From Xylophilus sp. GOD-11R (GTDB taxonomy: Bacteria > Pseudomonadota > Gammaproteobacteria > Burkholderiales > Burkholderiaceae_C), in contig NZ_CP137854.1 of assembly GCF_033546935.1 (NCBI RefSeq), forward strand, positions 496,001 to 560,000: DNA of 64,000 nucleotides, read 5' to 3'. A program made the position numbers and the translations under genes. Under the pieces are notes generated by a model. It had not been told where the DNA came from. It saw only the letters and a list, made by a program, of their open reading frames with translations, and did no database searches. Position 1 is the first letter of the stretch. Every line of letters starts with the position of its first letter. This document shows, piece by piece, positions 26,818-35,045 of this stretch.

Positions 26818-27774
26818 ATGCTCGCCAAACGCAATCCCCAACTCAACAAGAACGGCGAGCTGATCCATCTGCTGTCCATCGAAGGACTGCCGCGCGACAT
26901 CCTTACCCACATCCTGGATACGGCCGCCAACTTCACCAGCGTCAACGACCGCGAGGTGAAGAAGGTGCCGCTGCTGCGCGGCAAGAGCGTATTCAACCTG
27001 TTCTTCGAAAACTCCACCCGCACCCGCACCACCTTCGAGATCGCGGCCAAGCGGCTGTCGGCCGACGTGATCAACCTCGACATCGCGCGCTCGTCGGCGA
27101 GCAAGGGCGAGTCGCTGCTCGACACCATCGCCAACCTCTCGGCCATGGCGGCCGACCTGTTCGTGGTGCGGCACAGCGAGTCGGGCGCGCCCTACCTCAT
27201 CGCCCAGCACGTGGCGCCGCACGTGCATGTGATCAATGCCGGCGACGGTCGCCACGCGCACCCCACGCAGGGCATGCTGGACATGTTCACGATCCGCCAC
27301 TACAAGAAGGATTTCACCGGGCTCACGGTGGCCATCGTGGGCGACGTGCTGCACTCGCGGGTGGCGCGCTCCGACATCCACGGCCTGACCACGCTCGGCT
27401 GCCCCGAGGTGCGGGTGGTTGGCCCCAAGACGCTGGTGCCCTCGGACATGTCGCAGATGGGCGTGAAGGTGTTCCACAACCTCGAGGACGGCATCCGCGG
27501 CGCCGACGTGATCATCATGCTGCGGTTGCAGAACGAGCGCATGACCGGCGCGATGCTGCCGTCGTCGCAGGAGTACTTCAAGCATTTCGGCCTGACGCCG
27601 GAGAAGCTGCGGCTGGCCAAGCCCGACGCGATCGTGATGCACCCGGGGCCGATCAACCGCGGAGTGGAGATCGACTCGGCGGTGGTGGACGGGGCGCAGA
27701 GCGTGATCCTGCCGCAGGTGACGTTCGGCATCGCGGTCCGAATGGCCGTGATGTCCATCGTCGCGAGTGCATGA
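26818..27774 (+). CDS. pyrB: Aspartate carbamoyltransferase catalytic subunit
   Basis: Condenses carbamoyl phosphate and aspartate in de novo pyrimidine synthesis, 318 residues. The carbamoyl-phosphate loop is [13 protein letters not shown], followed by [34 protein letters not shown] and [14 protein letters not shown]. Directly downstream is the dihydroorotase-like pyrC' gene, the arrangement in which PyrC' is a non-catalytic partner forming a dodecameric ATCase with PyrB (known from Pseudomonas). A structured repeat lies between the two genes. Confidence 0.97.
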   Translation: MLAKRNPQLNKNGELIHLLSIEGLPRDILTHILDTAANFTSVNDREVKKVPLLRGKSVFNLFFENSTRTRTTFEIAAKRLSADVINLDIARSSASKGESLLDTIANLSAMAADLFVVRHSESGAPYLIAQHVAPHVHVINAGDGRHAHPTQGMLDMFTIRHYKKDFTGLTVAIVGDVLHSRVARSDIHGLTTLGCPEVRVVGPKTLVPSDMSQMGVKVFHNLEDGIRGADVIIMLRLQNERMTGAMLPSSQEYFKHFGLTPEKLRLAKPDAIVMHPGPINRGVEIDSAVVDGAQSVILPQVTFGIAVRMAVMSIVASA

Positions 27775-27868
27775 CCACCCCCAGTCTTCGCGCACTTCGT
27801 GTCGCTTCGCCTTCCCCCTTTCAGGGGGCAACGCTGGCCTTCCGGCAGAGCCGGCCCGGCGGCGTTCT
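27772..27868 (+). repeat. Intercistronic structured repeat, copy 1 (after pyrB)
   Basis: It begins at the pyrB stop. It contains CACTTCGTGT, the hairpin CCCCCT-TTC-AGGGGG, then CAACGCTGG, a second hairpin CCGGC-AGA-GCCGG, and ends GGCGTTCT. The same blocks in the same order follow the zwf stop (38187 down to 38097). Both copies read in the sense direction of the gene they follow. Confidence 0.8.
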
Positions 27869-27944
27869 GGGGCATGCCGCTCGTTGCGGGCTGCGGTCGG
27901 CCGAATGCACCATTAATGCCTAACGCACTGTCACGGGACATGCC

Positions 27945-29258
27945 ATGAAGATTCTCATCACCAACGGCCGGGTCATCGATCCGGCATCCGGCTTCGACGG
28001 CGTGGCCGACGTGGCCATCGCCAGCGGGCGCATCGTGGGCATCGGGCCTGATTCGGCGCCGGCGGACTTCGCGCCGGAGCGCACGATCGACGCGTCCGGC
28101 TGCATCGTCGCGCCGGGGCTGGTCGACCTCTCCGCACGACTGCGGGAGCCGGGCTACGAACACGAACGCATGCTCGAGAGCGAGATGGCGGCGGCGGTGA
28201 CCGGGGGCGTGACCAGCCTGGTCTGCCCGCCCGATACCGATCCGGTGCTCGACGAGCCGGGGCTGGTGGAGATGCTCAAGTTCCGCGCCGAGAAGCTGCA
28301 CCAGGCCCGGCTGTTCCCGCTGGGCGCGCTGACGCGCAGCCTGCAGGGCGAGGTGCTGACCGAGATGGCCGAGCTGACCGAGGCCGGCTGCGTCGGATTC
28401 GGGCAGGCCGATGTGGCCCTGAAGAACCCGCAGGTGCTGCAACGCGCGCTGCAGTACGCCGCCACCTACGGCTACACGGTGTGGCTGCGGCCGCAGGACG
28501 GCCAGCTCGGCAAGGGCGTGGCGGCCAGCGGCGCGCTGGCCACGCGGCTGGGCTTGTCGGGCGTGCCGGTGGCCGCCGAGACGATCGCGCTGCACACCAT
28601 CTTCGAGCTGCAGAAGACGACCGGCGCGCATGTGCACCTGTGCCGGCTCTCCAGCGCGGCAGGCGTCGAGCTGGTGCGGCGCGCCAAGGCCGAGGGCCTG
28701 CGCATCACCTGCGACGTGAGCGTGAATTCGCTGCATCTCACCGACGCCGACATCGGCTTCTTCGACAGCCGCGCGCGCCTCGATCCACCGCTGCGCCAGC
28801 AGCGCGACCGCGATGCGCTGCGCGCGGCGCTGGCCGACGGCACCATCGACGCGCTGGTGTCCGACCACGCGCCGGTGGACGAAGACATGAAGGTGCTGCC
28901 CTTCGCCGAAGCCGAGCCGGGCGCCACCGGGCTGGAGCTGCTGTTGAGCCTGGCGGTGAAGTGGGCCGAGGAACGCGGCACGCCCGGCGCCTTGGCGCGC
29001 GCGATCGCGGTGCTCACCAGCGCGCCGGCCGGCGTGCTGGGCGGCGCGCTCGGCACTCTGCAGGCCAGCTGCGGGCGCCTGGCCAGCGGCGGCGTGGCCG
29101 ACGTCTGCGTGTTCGACCCCGCCGAGCGCTGGACCGTGGCCGACGCGGCCCTGCGCAGCCAGGGCAAGTACACCCCGTTCACGGGCTACGAACTGCCGGG
29201 CCGGGTGCGCTTCACGCTGGTCGGCGGCATGGTGGTGCACGAGGCTGGCGGCCGCTAG
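27945..29258 (+). CDS. pyrC': Dihydroorotase-like non-catalytic ATCase subunit PyrC'
   Basis: A 437-residue amidohydrolase-fold protein of the type I dihydroorotase family with the metal site destroyed. The usual D-x-HxH-x-REPG motif reads DLSARLREPG, so both zinc histidines are Ser and Arg. The later PHH ligand segment reads SVNSLHLTD. The terminal SDHAP aspartate is kept. In pseudomonads an inactive PyrC' stabilises the PyrB holoenzyme, and a separate active dihydroorotase is encoded elsewhere. The position right after pyrB fits that role. It follows pyrB by 170 bases and is followed 9 bases later by the plsC start. Confidence 0.9.
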   Translation: MKILITNGRVIDPASGFDGVADVAIASGRIVGIGPDSAPADFAPERTIDASGCIVAPGLVDLSARLREPGYEHERMLESEMAAAVTGGVTSLVCPPDTDPVLDEPGLVEMLKFRAEKLHQARLFPLGALTRSLQGEVLTEMAELTEAGCVGFGQADVALKNPQVLQRALQYAATYGYTVWLRPQDGQLGKGVAASGALATRLGLSGVPVAAETIALHTIFELQKTTGAHVHLCRLSSAAGVELVRRAKAEGLRITCDVSVNSLHLTDADIGFFDSRARLDPPLRQQRDRDALRAALADGTIDALVSDHAPVDEDMKVLPFAEAEPGATGLELLLSLAVKWAEERGTPGALARAIAVLTSAPAGVLGGALGTLQASCGRLASGGVADVCVFDPAERWTVADAALRSQGKYTPFTGYELPGRVRFTLVGGMVVHEAGGR

Positions 29259-29267
29259 AAGCCGATC

Positions 29268-30035
29268 TTGGGATTGCTTCGAGACGCGACAGCCGCGCTG
29301 CGCATCGCGCGCGCGGCCGTCCAGGGGCTTTGGGGCCTCTGGCTGATCCGGCGGCGTTTTCCGGGTTTCACCCAGGCCGAACGCGAGGCCTGCACCGAGC
29401 AGTGGGCCGCGGGCATGCTGCGCATCCTCAACATCGGCCTGCGGGTGGAGGGCGAGCGGCCCGCCGGCGGGCCGCTGCTGATCGTGGCCAACCACACCTC
29501 CTGGCTCGACATCCTGGCGGTGCAGGCCGCGCGGCGGTCACGCTTCATCGCCAAGGCCGAGATCCGTAGCTGGCCGCTGATCGGCGTGGTGTCCGATGCT
29601 GCCGGCACGCTGTTCATCGAGCGGGCCTCGCGGCGCGACGCCCTGCGCACGGTACACCGCACGGCCGAAGCGCTGGCCAGCGGCGACATCGTGGCGGTGT
29701 TCCCGGAAGGCACGACCGGCGACGGCACGAAGCTGCTGCCCTTTCACGCCAACATGCTGCAGGCGGCGATCTCGGTCGGCGCGCCGGCCTTGCCGGTCGG
29801 CATCCATTACGTGGATGCGGCGACCGGCCGGCCCTCGTCCGTGGCCACGTATGTCGGCGACGACACCCTGATGGCTTCGCTGTGGCGCACGCTGCGCGCC
29901 GAGCCGCTCTGCGCGGTGGTGCGCTTCGGCACGCCCTTGGCTGCCGGCGCGCTCGACCGCCGGGCCTGGGCGCAGGCGCTGCACGACGAGGTCGATTCCC
30001 TGCTGCGAGGGCCGCGCGATTTCGCAACGCCCTGA
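29268..30035 (+). CDS. plsC: 1-acyl-sn-glycerol-3-phosphate acyltransferase
   Basis: A membrane acyltransferase of 255 residues making phosphatidic acid for phospholipid synthesis. The conserved blocks are NHTSWLDI (HX4D catalytic motif), FIAKAEIRSWPLIGVV, AGTLFIERASRRDA and VAVFPEGTTGDG (substrate-binding EGT). An N-terminal hydrophobic segment (LWGLWLIRRRF) may associate with the membrane. It starts at TTG 9 bases after the pyrC' stop, as commonly ordered in Comamonadaceae. Start choice is somewhat uncertain. Confidence 0.9.
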   Translation: MGLLRDATAALRIARAAVQGLWGLWLIRRRFPGFTQAEREACTEQWAAGMLRILNIGLRVEGERPAGGPLLIVANHTSWLDILAVQAARRSRFIAKAEIRSWPLIGVVSDAAGTLFIERASRRDALRTVHRTAEALASGDIVAVFPEGTTGDGTKLLPFHANMLQAAISVGAPALPVGIHYVDAATGRPSSVATYVGDDTLMASLWRTLRAEPLCAVVRFGTPLAAGALDRRAWAQALHDEVDSLLRGPRDFATP

Positions 30036-30158
30036 AACAACTCGGGGATGCGCCCGAGCCGTCGGGTCATCTCTTGCACGCATGATGGCGAGCTTCCCGA
30101 ATTTTCGAACCCGACCTCGCAGCGGCCCGATGCGGCACTGCCACCCTGCTTTTTTTCG

Positions 30159-31376
30159 ATGAGTCTGTTCGCCCGCGTCAAGAATCTCCTGCTGCAACCG
30201 CGTGCCGAATGGCGGCGCATCGACGAGGAACCCGCCGGCATCGGCCGGACCATGGTGCGCGCCCTGTTGCCGCTGGCCGCTGTTCCGGCCGTGTGCAGCG
30301 CGCTCGGGCTTTGCCTGGTCGGCATTCGCGGCGGCGGCATCACCGTCCGCCTGCCGTGGACGGTCGGTGCCTTGCAGGCGCTGTCGCTCTACCTGCTGGC
30401 GGTGATCGGGCTGAGCGTGGTGGCCATCGTCACCGCCATGGTCGCGCCCACCTTCGGCGGGCGGGCCGAGGCCACGCGCAGCTTCAAGCTCGTGGTGCAT
30501 GGCGCGGCCGCCGCGCTCGCCGGTGGCTTCTTTCTGCTGGTGCCGCCGCTGGCGCCGCTGGCCTTGCTGGCCGCGCTGTATTCGGCCTACCTCGTTTTCA
30601 CCGGCATCCCGATCGTCATGCGTTGCGCGCCCAAGCGCAGCGTTCCCTACACCGCCGTGGTGGTGCTGGCCGGTGCGGTGGTGGGCGTGCTGGGTAATTC
30701 GGCGATGACGCATTTCCTGTTCGCCGGCCTGGGCGGCGCCGAGGTCGCCATGCATACCCCCGGCGGCCTGCTGCGGCTGGATGCGACGAGCCTGGCGACC
30801 GCGTCGCAGCAGATGGCCGATGCGGCCCAGCGCATGGCCTCGGCCAGCGATCAGCAGGACGCCGCGCTGCAGAAGCAGCAGGGCGTGCAGACCGGCAAGG
30901 TCGCGCCGGCGGTCGACTCGGACAAGGGCGTAGTGCCCGCCGCTGCGCTCAAGGCGGCTTTGCCCGAAACCCTGGGCCCGTTCGGCCGCCGCTCGATCGA
31001 GATGCAGGGCGGCCGCGTGGGCGACCGCGAAGCCAGCAATGCGCGCGCCGACTACGCCAGCGGCGATCAGCGCCTGCGGGTGGAACTCACCGATCTGGGC
31101 CACATGCGCCGACTTATGGCCGACACGGGCGCGGTGGTGCAGGGCGAACGCGAGAACGCGGTCGAATCCGAGCGCACCTGGCAGGAGGGTGGCCGCATCC
31201 TCCACGAGAACTATCGCAAGGACGGCAGCTTCGCGCAGTTCACCACCACGCTGCGCAACGGCGTGGTCGCCGAGCTGACCGGGCAGCGCATGACGCTCGA
31301 CGACGTGAAGGCGGCGTCCAGCCAGCTCGACCTCAATCTGCTGGAGAACCTGCGCCGCAGCACCACGCCGCCCTGA
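30159..31376 (+). CDS. Yip1-domain integral membrane protein
   Basis: A 405-residue protein. The first ~200 residues look like a Yip1 domain: MSLFARVKNLLLQPRAEWRRIDEEP followed by about five hydrophobic helices (residues 30-185) including ALLAALYSAYLVFTGIP. The second half is hydrophilic, with a Gln/Ala-rich linker (MADAAQRMASASDQQDAALQKQQ) and then a folded-looking domain of unknown type (GPFGRRSIEMQGGRVGDREAS, later LRVELTDLGHMRRLM). Yip1-like proteins in bacteria are uncharacterised. The ATG at 30159 marks the start of family similarity. No ribosome site is obvious (upstream is a T run), so initiation may be weak or coupled. Confidence 0.78.
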   Translation: MSLFARVKNLLLQPRAEWRRIDEEPAGIGRTMVRALLPLAAVPAVCSALGLCLVGIRGGGITVRLPWTVGALQALSLYLLAVIGLSVVAIVTAMVAPTFGGRAEATRSFKLVVHGAAAALAGGFFLLVPPLAPLALLAALYSAYLVFTGIPIVMRCAPKRSVPYTAVVVLAGAVVGVLGNSAMTHFLFAGLGGAEVAMHTPGGLLRLDATSLATASQQMADAAQRMASASDQQDAALQKQQGVQTGKVAPAVDSDKGVVPAAALKAALPETLGPFGRRSIEMQGGRVGDREASNARADYASGDQRLRVELTDLGHMRRLMADTGAVVQGERENAVESERTWQEGGRILHENYRKDGSFAQFTTTLRNGVVAELTGQRMTLDDVKAASSQLDLNLLENLRRSTTPP

Positions 31377-31393
31377 TCCGGCCCGGACCGGCG

Positions 31394-31423
31394 CAAAAAA
31401 AAGAGGCCACGCAAGGTGGCCTC
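31394..31423 (-). terminator. Terminator of the 25-residue peptide gene
   Basis: Read on the minus strand, the stem GAGGCCAC / GTGGCCTC with a 4-base loop is followed by eight T residues. It lies about 48 bases after the peptide's stop codon. On the plus strand the same hairpin lacks a T tail. Confidence 0.8.
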
Positions 31424-31470
31424 ATGGATTGGGGGGCTGGTTATGCCCCACTCGCAATGACGGGTGTTGT

Positions 31471-31548
31471 TCAGAAGACGCCGAAAACCTTCAGCAGAAT
31501 GATGACGCTGATGGGTACGCCGCAGATCCACAGGATGAGTGATTTCAT
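31471..31548 (-). CDS. 25-residue hydrophobic membrane peptide
   Basis: A very short gene encoding MKSLILWICGVPISVIILLKVFGVF, given here as MKSLILWICG then VPISVIILLKVFGVF. A single membrane helix with one N-terminal Lys and one buried Lys near the C terminus is predicted. It has a good ribosome site (GAGGA, 7 bases before the ATG) and its own terminator, so it is very likely expressed. Function unknown; candidates are a small membrane regulator or a type I toxin-like peptide, but the second idea has no antisense RNA evidence here. In-frame codons upstream to 31665 lack a ribosome site and do not look coding. Confidence 0.7.
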   Translation of the reverse strand: MKSLILWICGVPISVIILLKVFGVF

Positions 31549-31814
31549 GGTGTTGTCCTCGTTCGGTGCTTGAATCGGTAAGCGTTGTGATCCGGTTGGT
31601 CCGCAACGGTGATCAATGTGCACTTCCGGCATCGCGCCGTGTGACGGCCGAGGGGATGAGCGCACGTACGAGCGCGCCGACGGCGGTCTTCCCGGGTCGC
31701 TTATCGGTTGCGGCTGACAGGCCGACGCTGGTCAGGCCGAGGGCCGTGCGCCCGGTGCCTGCCTAGGCTCGCTTTCATCGAACACACGCGCTAAGGGCGC
31801 GAGGAGTTGCTGAG

Positions 31815-32288
31815 ATGAACACGCCTTCCGTCACATATCCCGAATCCATTCATGCCGCCGCGGTGTCGTCCACGGTGCGCGGCATGTTCCGCCTGGTCGC
31901 CCGAGGTGCGGTGCTGGCGGCAGCGGCTTATGGCCTGTCGGCCACCGCGCAGGTGTCGGTGGGGGCTGCCGCGGCGGCCAGCGCGCCGGGCGCCAGCAGT
32001 TCGGCCAACGGTGGCGTCGGTGGTGTGGGTCTCGGCGGCGTCGGGCCGGGCGTGACGATCAACCCGAACGTGAATTCCGGCGCCGGCGTCAATGTGCAAG
32101 GCCGTTACGGTGGCAACAACGCCTTGAATGGACCGCGTGCGCGGGCCAACGCACAACGCGACCTGCCGGCAGTGAGCGATCCGCTGCTGGGGCCGCAAAA
32201 TAGCGGCCAGCGCGCCATCGCCCTCGATGGCGCATACCGGGAGCGCCAGAACGCGCCCCTGCGCGACATCAACAACGGGACCCGATGA
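31815..32288 (+). CDS. Hypothetical exported Gly/Ala-rich protein
   Basis: A 157-residue protein not assigned to a family. A signal-anchor-like hydrophobic stretch (residues 24-46, MFRLVARGAVLAAAAYGLSA) ends at ATAQ, a plausible signal-peptidase site. The mature part begins with small-residue low-complexity sequence (VGAAAAASAPGASSSANG, then GVGGVGLGGVGPG) and ends with a more polar segment (DPLLGPQNSGQRAIALDGAYRERQN). The ATG at 31815 has a strong GAGGAG ribosome site; an internal ATG at 31884 would give a conventional signal peptide but lacks one. Its stop overlaps the next gene's ATG by four bases. The 266 bases before it show no other feature. Confidence 0.65.
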   Translation: MNTPSVTYPESIHAAAVSSTVRGMFRLVARGAVLAAAAYGLSATAQVSVGAAAAASAPGASSSANGGVGGVGLGGVGPGVTINPNVNSGAGVNVQGRYGGNNALNGPRARANAQRDLPAVSDPLLGPQNSGQRAIALDGAYRERQNAPLRDINNGTR

Positions 32289-32605
32289 ACCGACCACGCC
32301 TGCTCGCCACCCTGCTCGTACTGCCGCTTCTCCATGGCTGCGGTTACGTGCGCATCACTTCCGTCCCGCCCTTCGTACCCGACCCGTCCCTCCAGGACGG
32401 CGGCACCTGCAGCGAGGTTCCTGCCCGTTTCGTCCTGGGCAAGACCGTGGACGAACGCCTTGCCGAAGACGCGCGTGTGCGCTCCGGCGCGCGGGTGGTA
32501 CGGGTGCTGCGGCCCGGCGTGGTCCATGACGACGAGCAACGTGATTCGCGTCTCGACCTCGAGACCGACCAACAGGGCCAGATCGTGGCGGTGCGCTGCG
32601 GCTGA
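32285..32605 (+). CDS. Lipoprotein of the I78 peptidase-inhibitor type
   Basis: A 106-residue protein with a lipoprotein signal (LPLLHGC, Cys19). The rest matches the I78 inhibitor pattern (Aspergillus elastase inhibitor family): a Cys at 42 in CSEVPARFVLGKTVDERLAE, the VRVLRPGVVHDDEQRDSRLD core, and the terminal DQQGQIVAVRCG with Cys105, which may pair with Cys42. Such proteins inhibit serine proteases, often extracellular ones. It is coupled by ATGA overlap to the preceding exported protein, suggesting a joint envelope role. Substrate protease unknown. Confidence 0.78.
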   Translation: MNRPRLLATLLVLPLLHGCGYVRITSVPPFVPDPSLQDGGTCSEVPARFVLGKTVDERLAEDARVRSGARVVRVLRPGVVHDDEQRDSRLDLETDQQGQIVAVRCG

Positions 32606-32633
32606 GGCCCGACATCTTCCCCAAGGACAAGCC

Positions 32634-32825
32634 ATGACCAAGCCCAGCGATATCCAGAAGCCAGCGCCACAAGCCGAACCGGCTCGTCCCAGCGCTTCGC
32701 GCCTTGATGACGATGCCGGAGCATCGTCATCCGGCTCGCCGCCGCCCAAGGCCGGCAGCAACGAAGCGCTGAACGAGGAGCGCAAGACCCAGCCCTCGCG
32801 CAACCGGGGCGTGACGAAGATCTGA
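32634..32825 (+). CDS. Hypothetical hydrophilic protein of 63 residues
   Basis: A small, probably disordered protein starting MTKPSDIQKPAPQAEPARPS and ending RNRGVTKI, rich in Ser, Pro and Ala. The ribosome site AAGGAC lies just upstream of the ATG. It is the last gene of a three-gene run with the I78 lipoprotein and the Gly-rich protein. Proteins of this look, with similar compositions, also occur at 61281-61894 in this window. No function can be assigned. Confidence 0.6.
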   Translation: MTKPSDIQKPAPQAEPARPSASRLDDDAGASSSGSPPPKAGSNEALNEERKTQPSRNRGVTKI

Positions 32826-32853
32826 ACTTTCGAGGCCACCTCGACGGTGGCCT

Positions 32854-34107
32854 TCAGACGTCGCTGGCCGCGGTCAGGTCGCTGGTGCAGCTCACCGCAT
32901 TGGCCCGCAAGGGCGCGACGGGTGAGGGCGAATAGCCGGTCACGACCACGTACAGCGTCTGCGAGCTGCCGGCCGACCGGCATGCCTGCGCGATCTGCGC
33001 GGCATCGGCCTGCACGGTCACCCCACGCAGCACGAAAGTGACCGACGCGGCAGTCCAGTCGACGCCCGCCAACAAGCCCTTGAGTTCGGTCACCAGGCCG
33101 GTGCCATCGTCTCCCGGCATGCCGACCGGCGACCGGCCGCGCTGGCGAACATCGGCCGGGCCCGGCGAGCCGGTGCCACCTTCCGCAGTGGCCCGTACGA
33201 ACTGCCCGTCGGAGAAGCCGGTTGCCCCGCCCGCCACCCGCAGCGTCGTTCCCTGGATGGTGACCGTTCCGCCGGTGCTGTCGACCCGGTTGGCCAGGCC
33301 GCCGAGGCGGATGGTCTGATAGCCGCTCAGGTCGACCGCGCCCAGGCTCGCGTCCTGCACGTCGAGTGCGGCGAGCATGGCCACGGCACCCTGACCGTCG
33401 GCCACCAGCCCGCTGCGCGCGACCTGCAGCGACACGATGGTGCCTTCGCCGATGGCCGGCATGCGTGTGGCACTGACGGCGGTGCCGTTGGTGGCGTTGA
33501 GTCGGAAACCGCTGTCGCCGACCGCCATCGCCACACCGCCGAGCAGCACCGGATCGGCCGGCGTGGCCAGCCGCTCCACGCGCGTGGCGATCAGCACCTG
33601 CGATGCCTTCACCGGATCCCAGGCCCAGGAGCCGTAGGCCACGGCGTCCTGTCCGGCGGCGATGGCGGTGCCACCGAAGCCGTCGAGCAGGGTGATGCCG
33701 CTGCGCGAGATGTCGTCGTTGTCCATCACCACGCGCACCCACTGGCCAGCGATGCGCGACCAGCCGTCGGCGTCGAGCGCGGCGGTGACCGGTCCGCGCA
33801 GCTGCGGGCGCACTTCCACCGACTGCGCGTTGTTGTTCGCGTCGAATACCAGCCGCAGGCGCTGGCCGAGCTTCAGGCCACTGCGGTCGGCGTCGGCCAG
33901 GGCGAGTTCGCTGTATTCGACGCCGTCGACGATGACGCTGCCGAAGCCGCTCAGCGTGCCTTCGGCCACGCCGCTGCCACCACTGCCGACCCCGGCGAAC
34001 ACACCACCGCCGCAGCCAGCCAGCAGGGCGCAGGCGGCCATCGCCCAGCCGGCGAGCAGCACCCGCCAGGCCGGCGGACGAATGGAAGAGACGGCGAGCC
34101 GCATCAT
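32854..34107 (-). CDS. DUF5666 domain lipoprotein
   Basis: A 417-residue secreted lipoprotein. The signal MAACALLAGCGGG gives a lipobox Cys. The mature part contains repeated beta-rich DUF5666-like modules: GTLSGFGSVIVDGVEYSE, GITLLDGFGGTAIAAGQ, then VQDASLGAVDLSGYQTIRLG and ELKGLLAGVDW. These modules resemble small OB-like barrels, with unknown function. The start at 34107 (Met-Met) overlaps the upstream DUF6502 stop as ATGA, indicating a two-gene operon. An in-frame frame extension beyond 34107 runs into the upstream gene and was not used. Confidence 0.78.
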   Translation of the reverse strand: MMRLAVSSIRPPAWRVLLAGWAMAACALLAGCGGGVFAGVGSGGSGVAEGTLSGFGSVIVDGVEYSELALADADRSGLKLGQRLRLVFDANNNAQSVEVRPQLRGPVTAALDADGWSRIAGQWVRVVMDNDDISRSGITLLDGFGGTAIAAGQDAVAYGSWAWDPVKASQVLIATRVERLATPADPVLLGGVAMAVGDSGFRLNATNGTAVSATRMPAIGEGTIVSLQVARSGLVADGQGAVAMLAALDVQDASLGAVDLSGYQTIRLGGLANRVDSTGGTVTIQGTTLRVAGGATGFSDGQFVRATAEGGTGSPGPADVRQRGRSPVGMPGDDGTGLVTELKGLLAGVDWTAASVTFVLRGVTVQADAAQIAQACRSAGSSQTLYVVVTGYSPSPVAPLRANAVSCTSDLTAASDV

Positions 34108-35000
34108 GGAAGGGAGTCTTTCTTGTGTTCCGGCTCGGCGGCGGTGGCGGCAGGCGGGGTCAGGGGCGCCATGCGGGTCGAATAGCAATACATGCCCAGG
34201 CGGATGCGCTGGTCCGGGCGGGGCAGGGCGGGATGCGGCGTGGCGCCGGCCGCGGCGTCGCGGGCTTCGAGCACGGTGGCGGCCTTCACCATCTGGCCGA
34301 GCACCTGCTTCCAGAGCTTGTTGCCCAGCGCCTCGAGTTCGCGCACCGAGGCTTCGCTGAGCTGGTCGGCGAACACGCTCTGCTCCAGGAAGCGCACCGG
34401 CCCGTCGCCGGTGAGGTTGTGCACGCCGGCGGCGAGGTGGTCGGCGACGCTGTCGGCCACCAGGCCGCCGGCTTCGGCATGGCGGCGGTCGGGCACGAAA
34501 GCCTCGCGCCGCAGTTCGATGTGGTCGCCGTCCTCGGTCGCCACGCCGAGCCGCAGCAACTCGCGCATGAGTGTGCGGGGATGGACGTCGACCGAAACCG
34601 CGCGCGCCAGGGCGTCGAAGGAGGGCCCTTCACCGCCGACCGGCAGCCGCTGCGGCAGGCCCTCGGCGAGCCAGCGACTCACCAGCACCTGCGCGGCTGT
34701 CGCGCGGGCGGGCCGCTCCGGCGGCAGCTCGCCGACCGATTCGGCGCCCAGCGCACGCACGTCCTTGCGGTGCAGGCCCGACAGGGTGCTCAGGCCCGAG
34801 TCGGTCTCGCGCTGGCCGTGCCGCTGCAGCTCGGCGCGGGCGGCTTCCAGGAACACGGGCTTGAGCGCGTCGGCCAGCACCTTGTGGCCGATGCCCGCGC
34901 GCACCAGCCAGCGCGCCAGCGGCCGCATCACCCGCAGCACATGGGCCAGGGTCTGGGCCGGCTGTTTCAGCGCGGCGGCGGGTTCGGGTTCGGTGGACAT
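34104..35000 (-). CDS. DUF6502 family protein
   Basis: A 298-residue protein with the DUF6502 organisation. The N-terminal helical region (LAHVLRVMRPLARWLVRAGIGHKVLADALKPVFL) is followed by a winged-helix-like segment containing LSGLHRKDVRAL and the PRTLMRELLRLGVATEDGDHIEL wing. The C terminus is helical. The layout suggests a DNA-binding regulator, but no member is characterised to my knowledge. It is translationally coupled to the downstream DUF5666 lipoprotein, so the pair probably acts together. Confidence 0.75.
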   Translation of the reverse strand: MSTEPEPAAALKQPAQTLAHVLRVMRPLARWLVRAGIGHKVLADALKPVFLEAARAELQRHGQRETDSGLSTLSGLHRKDVRALGAESVGELPPERPARATAAQVLVSRWLAEGLPQRLPVGGEGPSFDALARAVSVDVHPRTLMRELLRLGVATEDGDHIELRREAFVPDRRHAEAGGLVADSVADHLAAGVHNLTGDGPVRFLEQSVFADQLSEASVRELEALGNKLWKQVLGQMVKAATVLEARDAAAGATPHPALPRPDQRIRLGMYCYSTRMAPLTPPAATAAEPEHKKDSLP

Positions 35001-35045
35001 GCGGGTGCGGGCGGCGAGGATCGATTGTCGCCGCGCGCCGATTTT

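Noticed and set aside
27945..29258. Catalytic dihydroorotase
   Set aside because: The HxH metal ligands are replaced, so it was called the non-catalytic PyrC' instead.
31471..31548. Type I toxin-antitoxin pair for the 25-residue peptide
   Set aside because: No antisense promoter or complementary RNA could be identified next to it.
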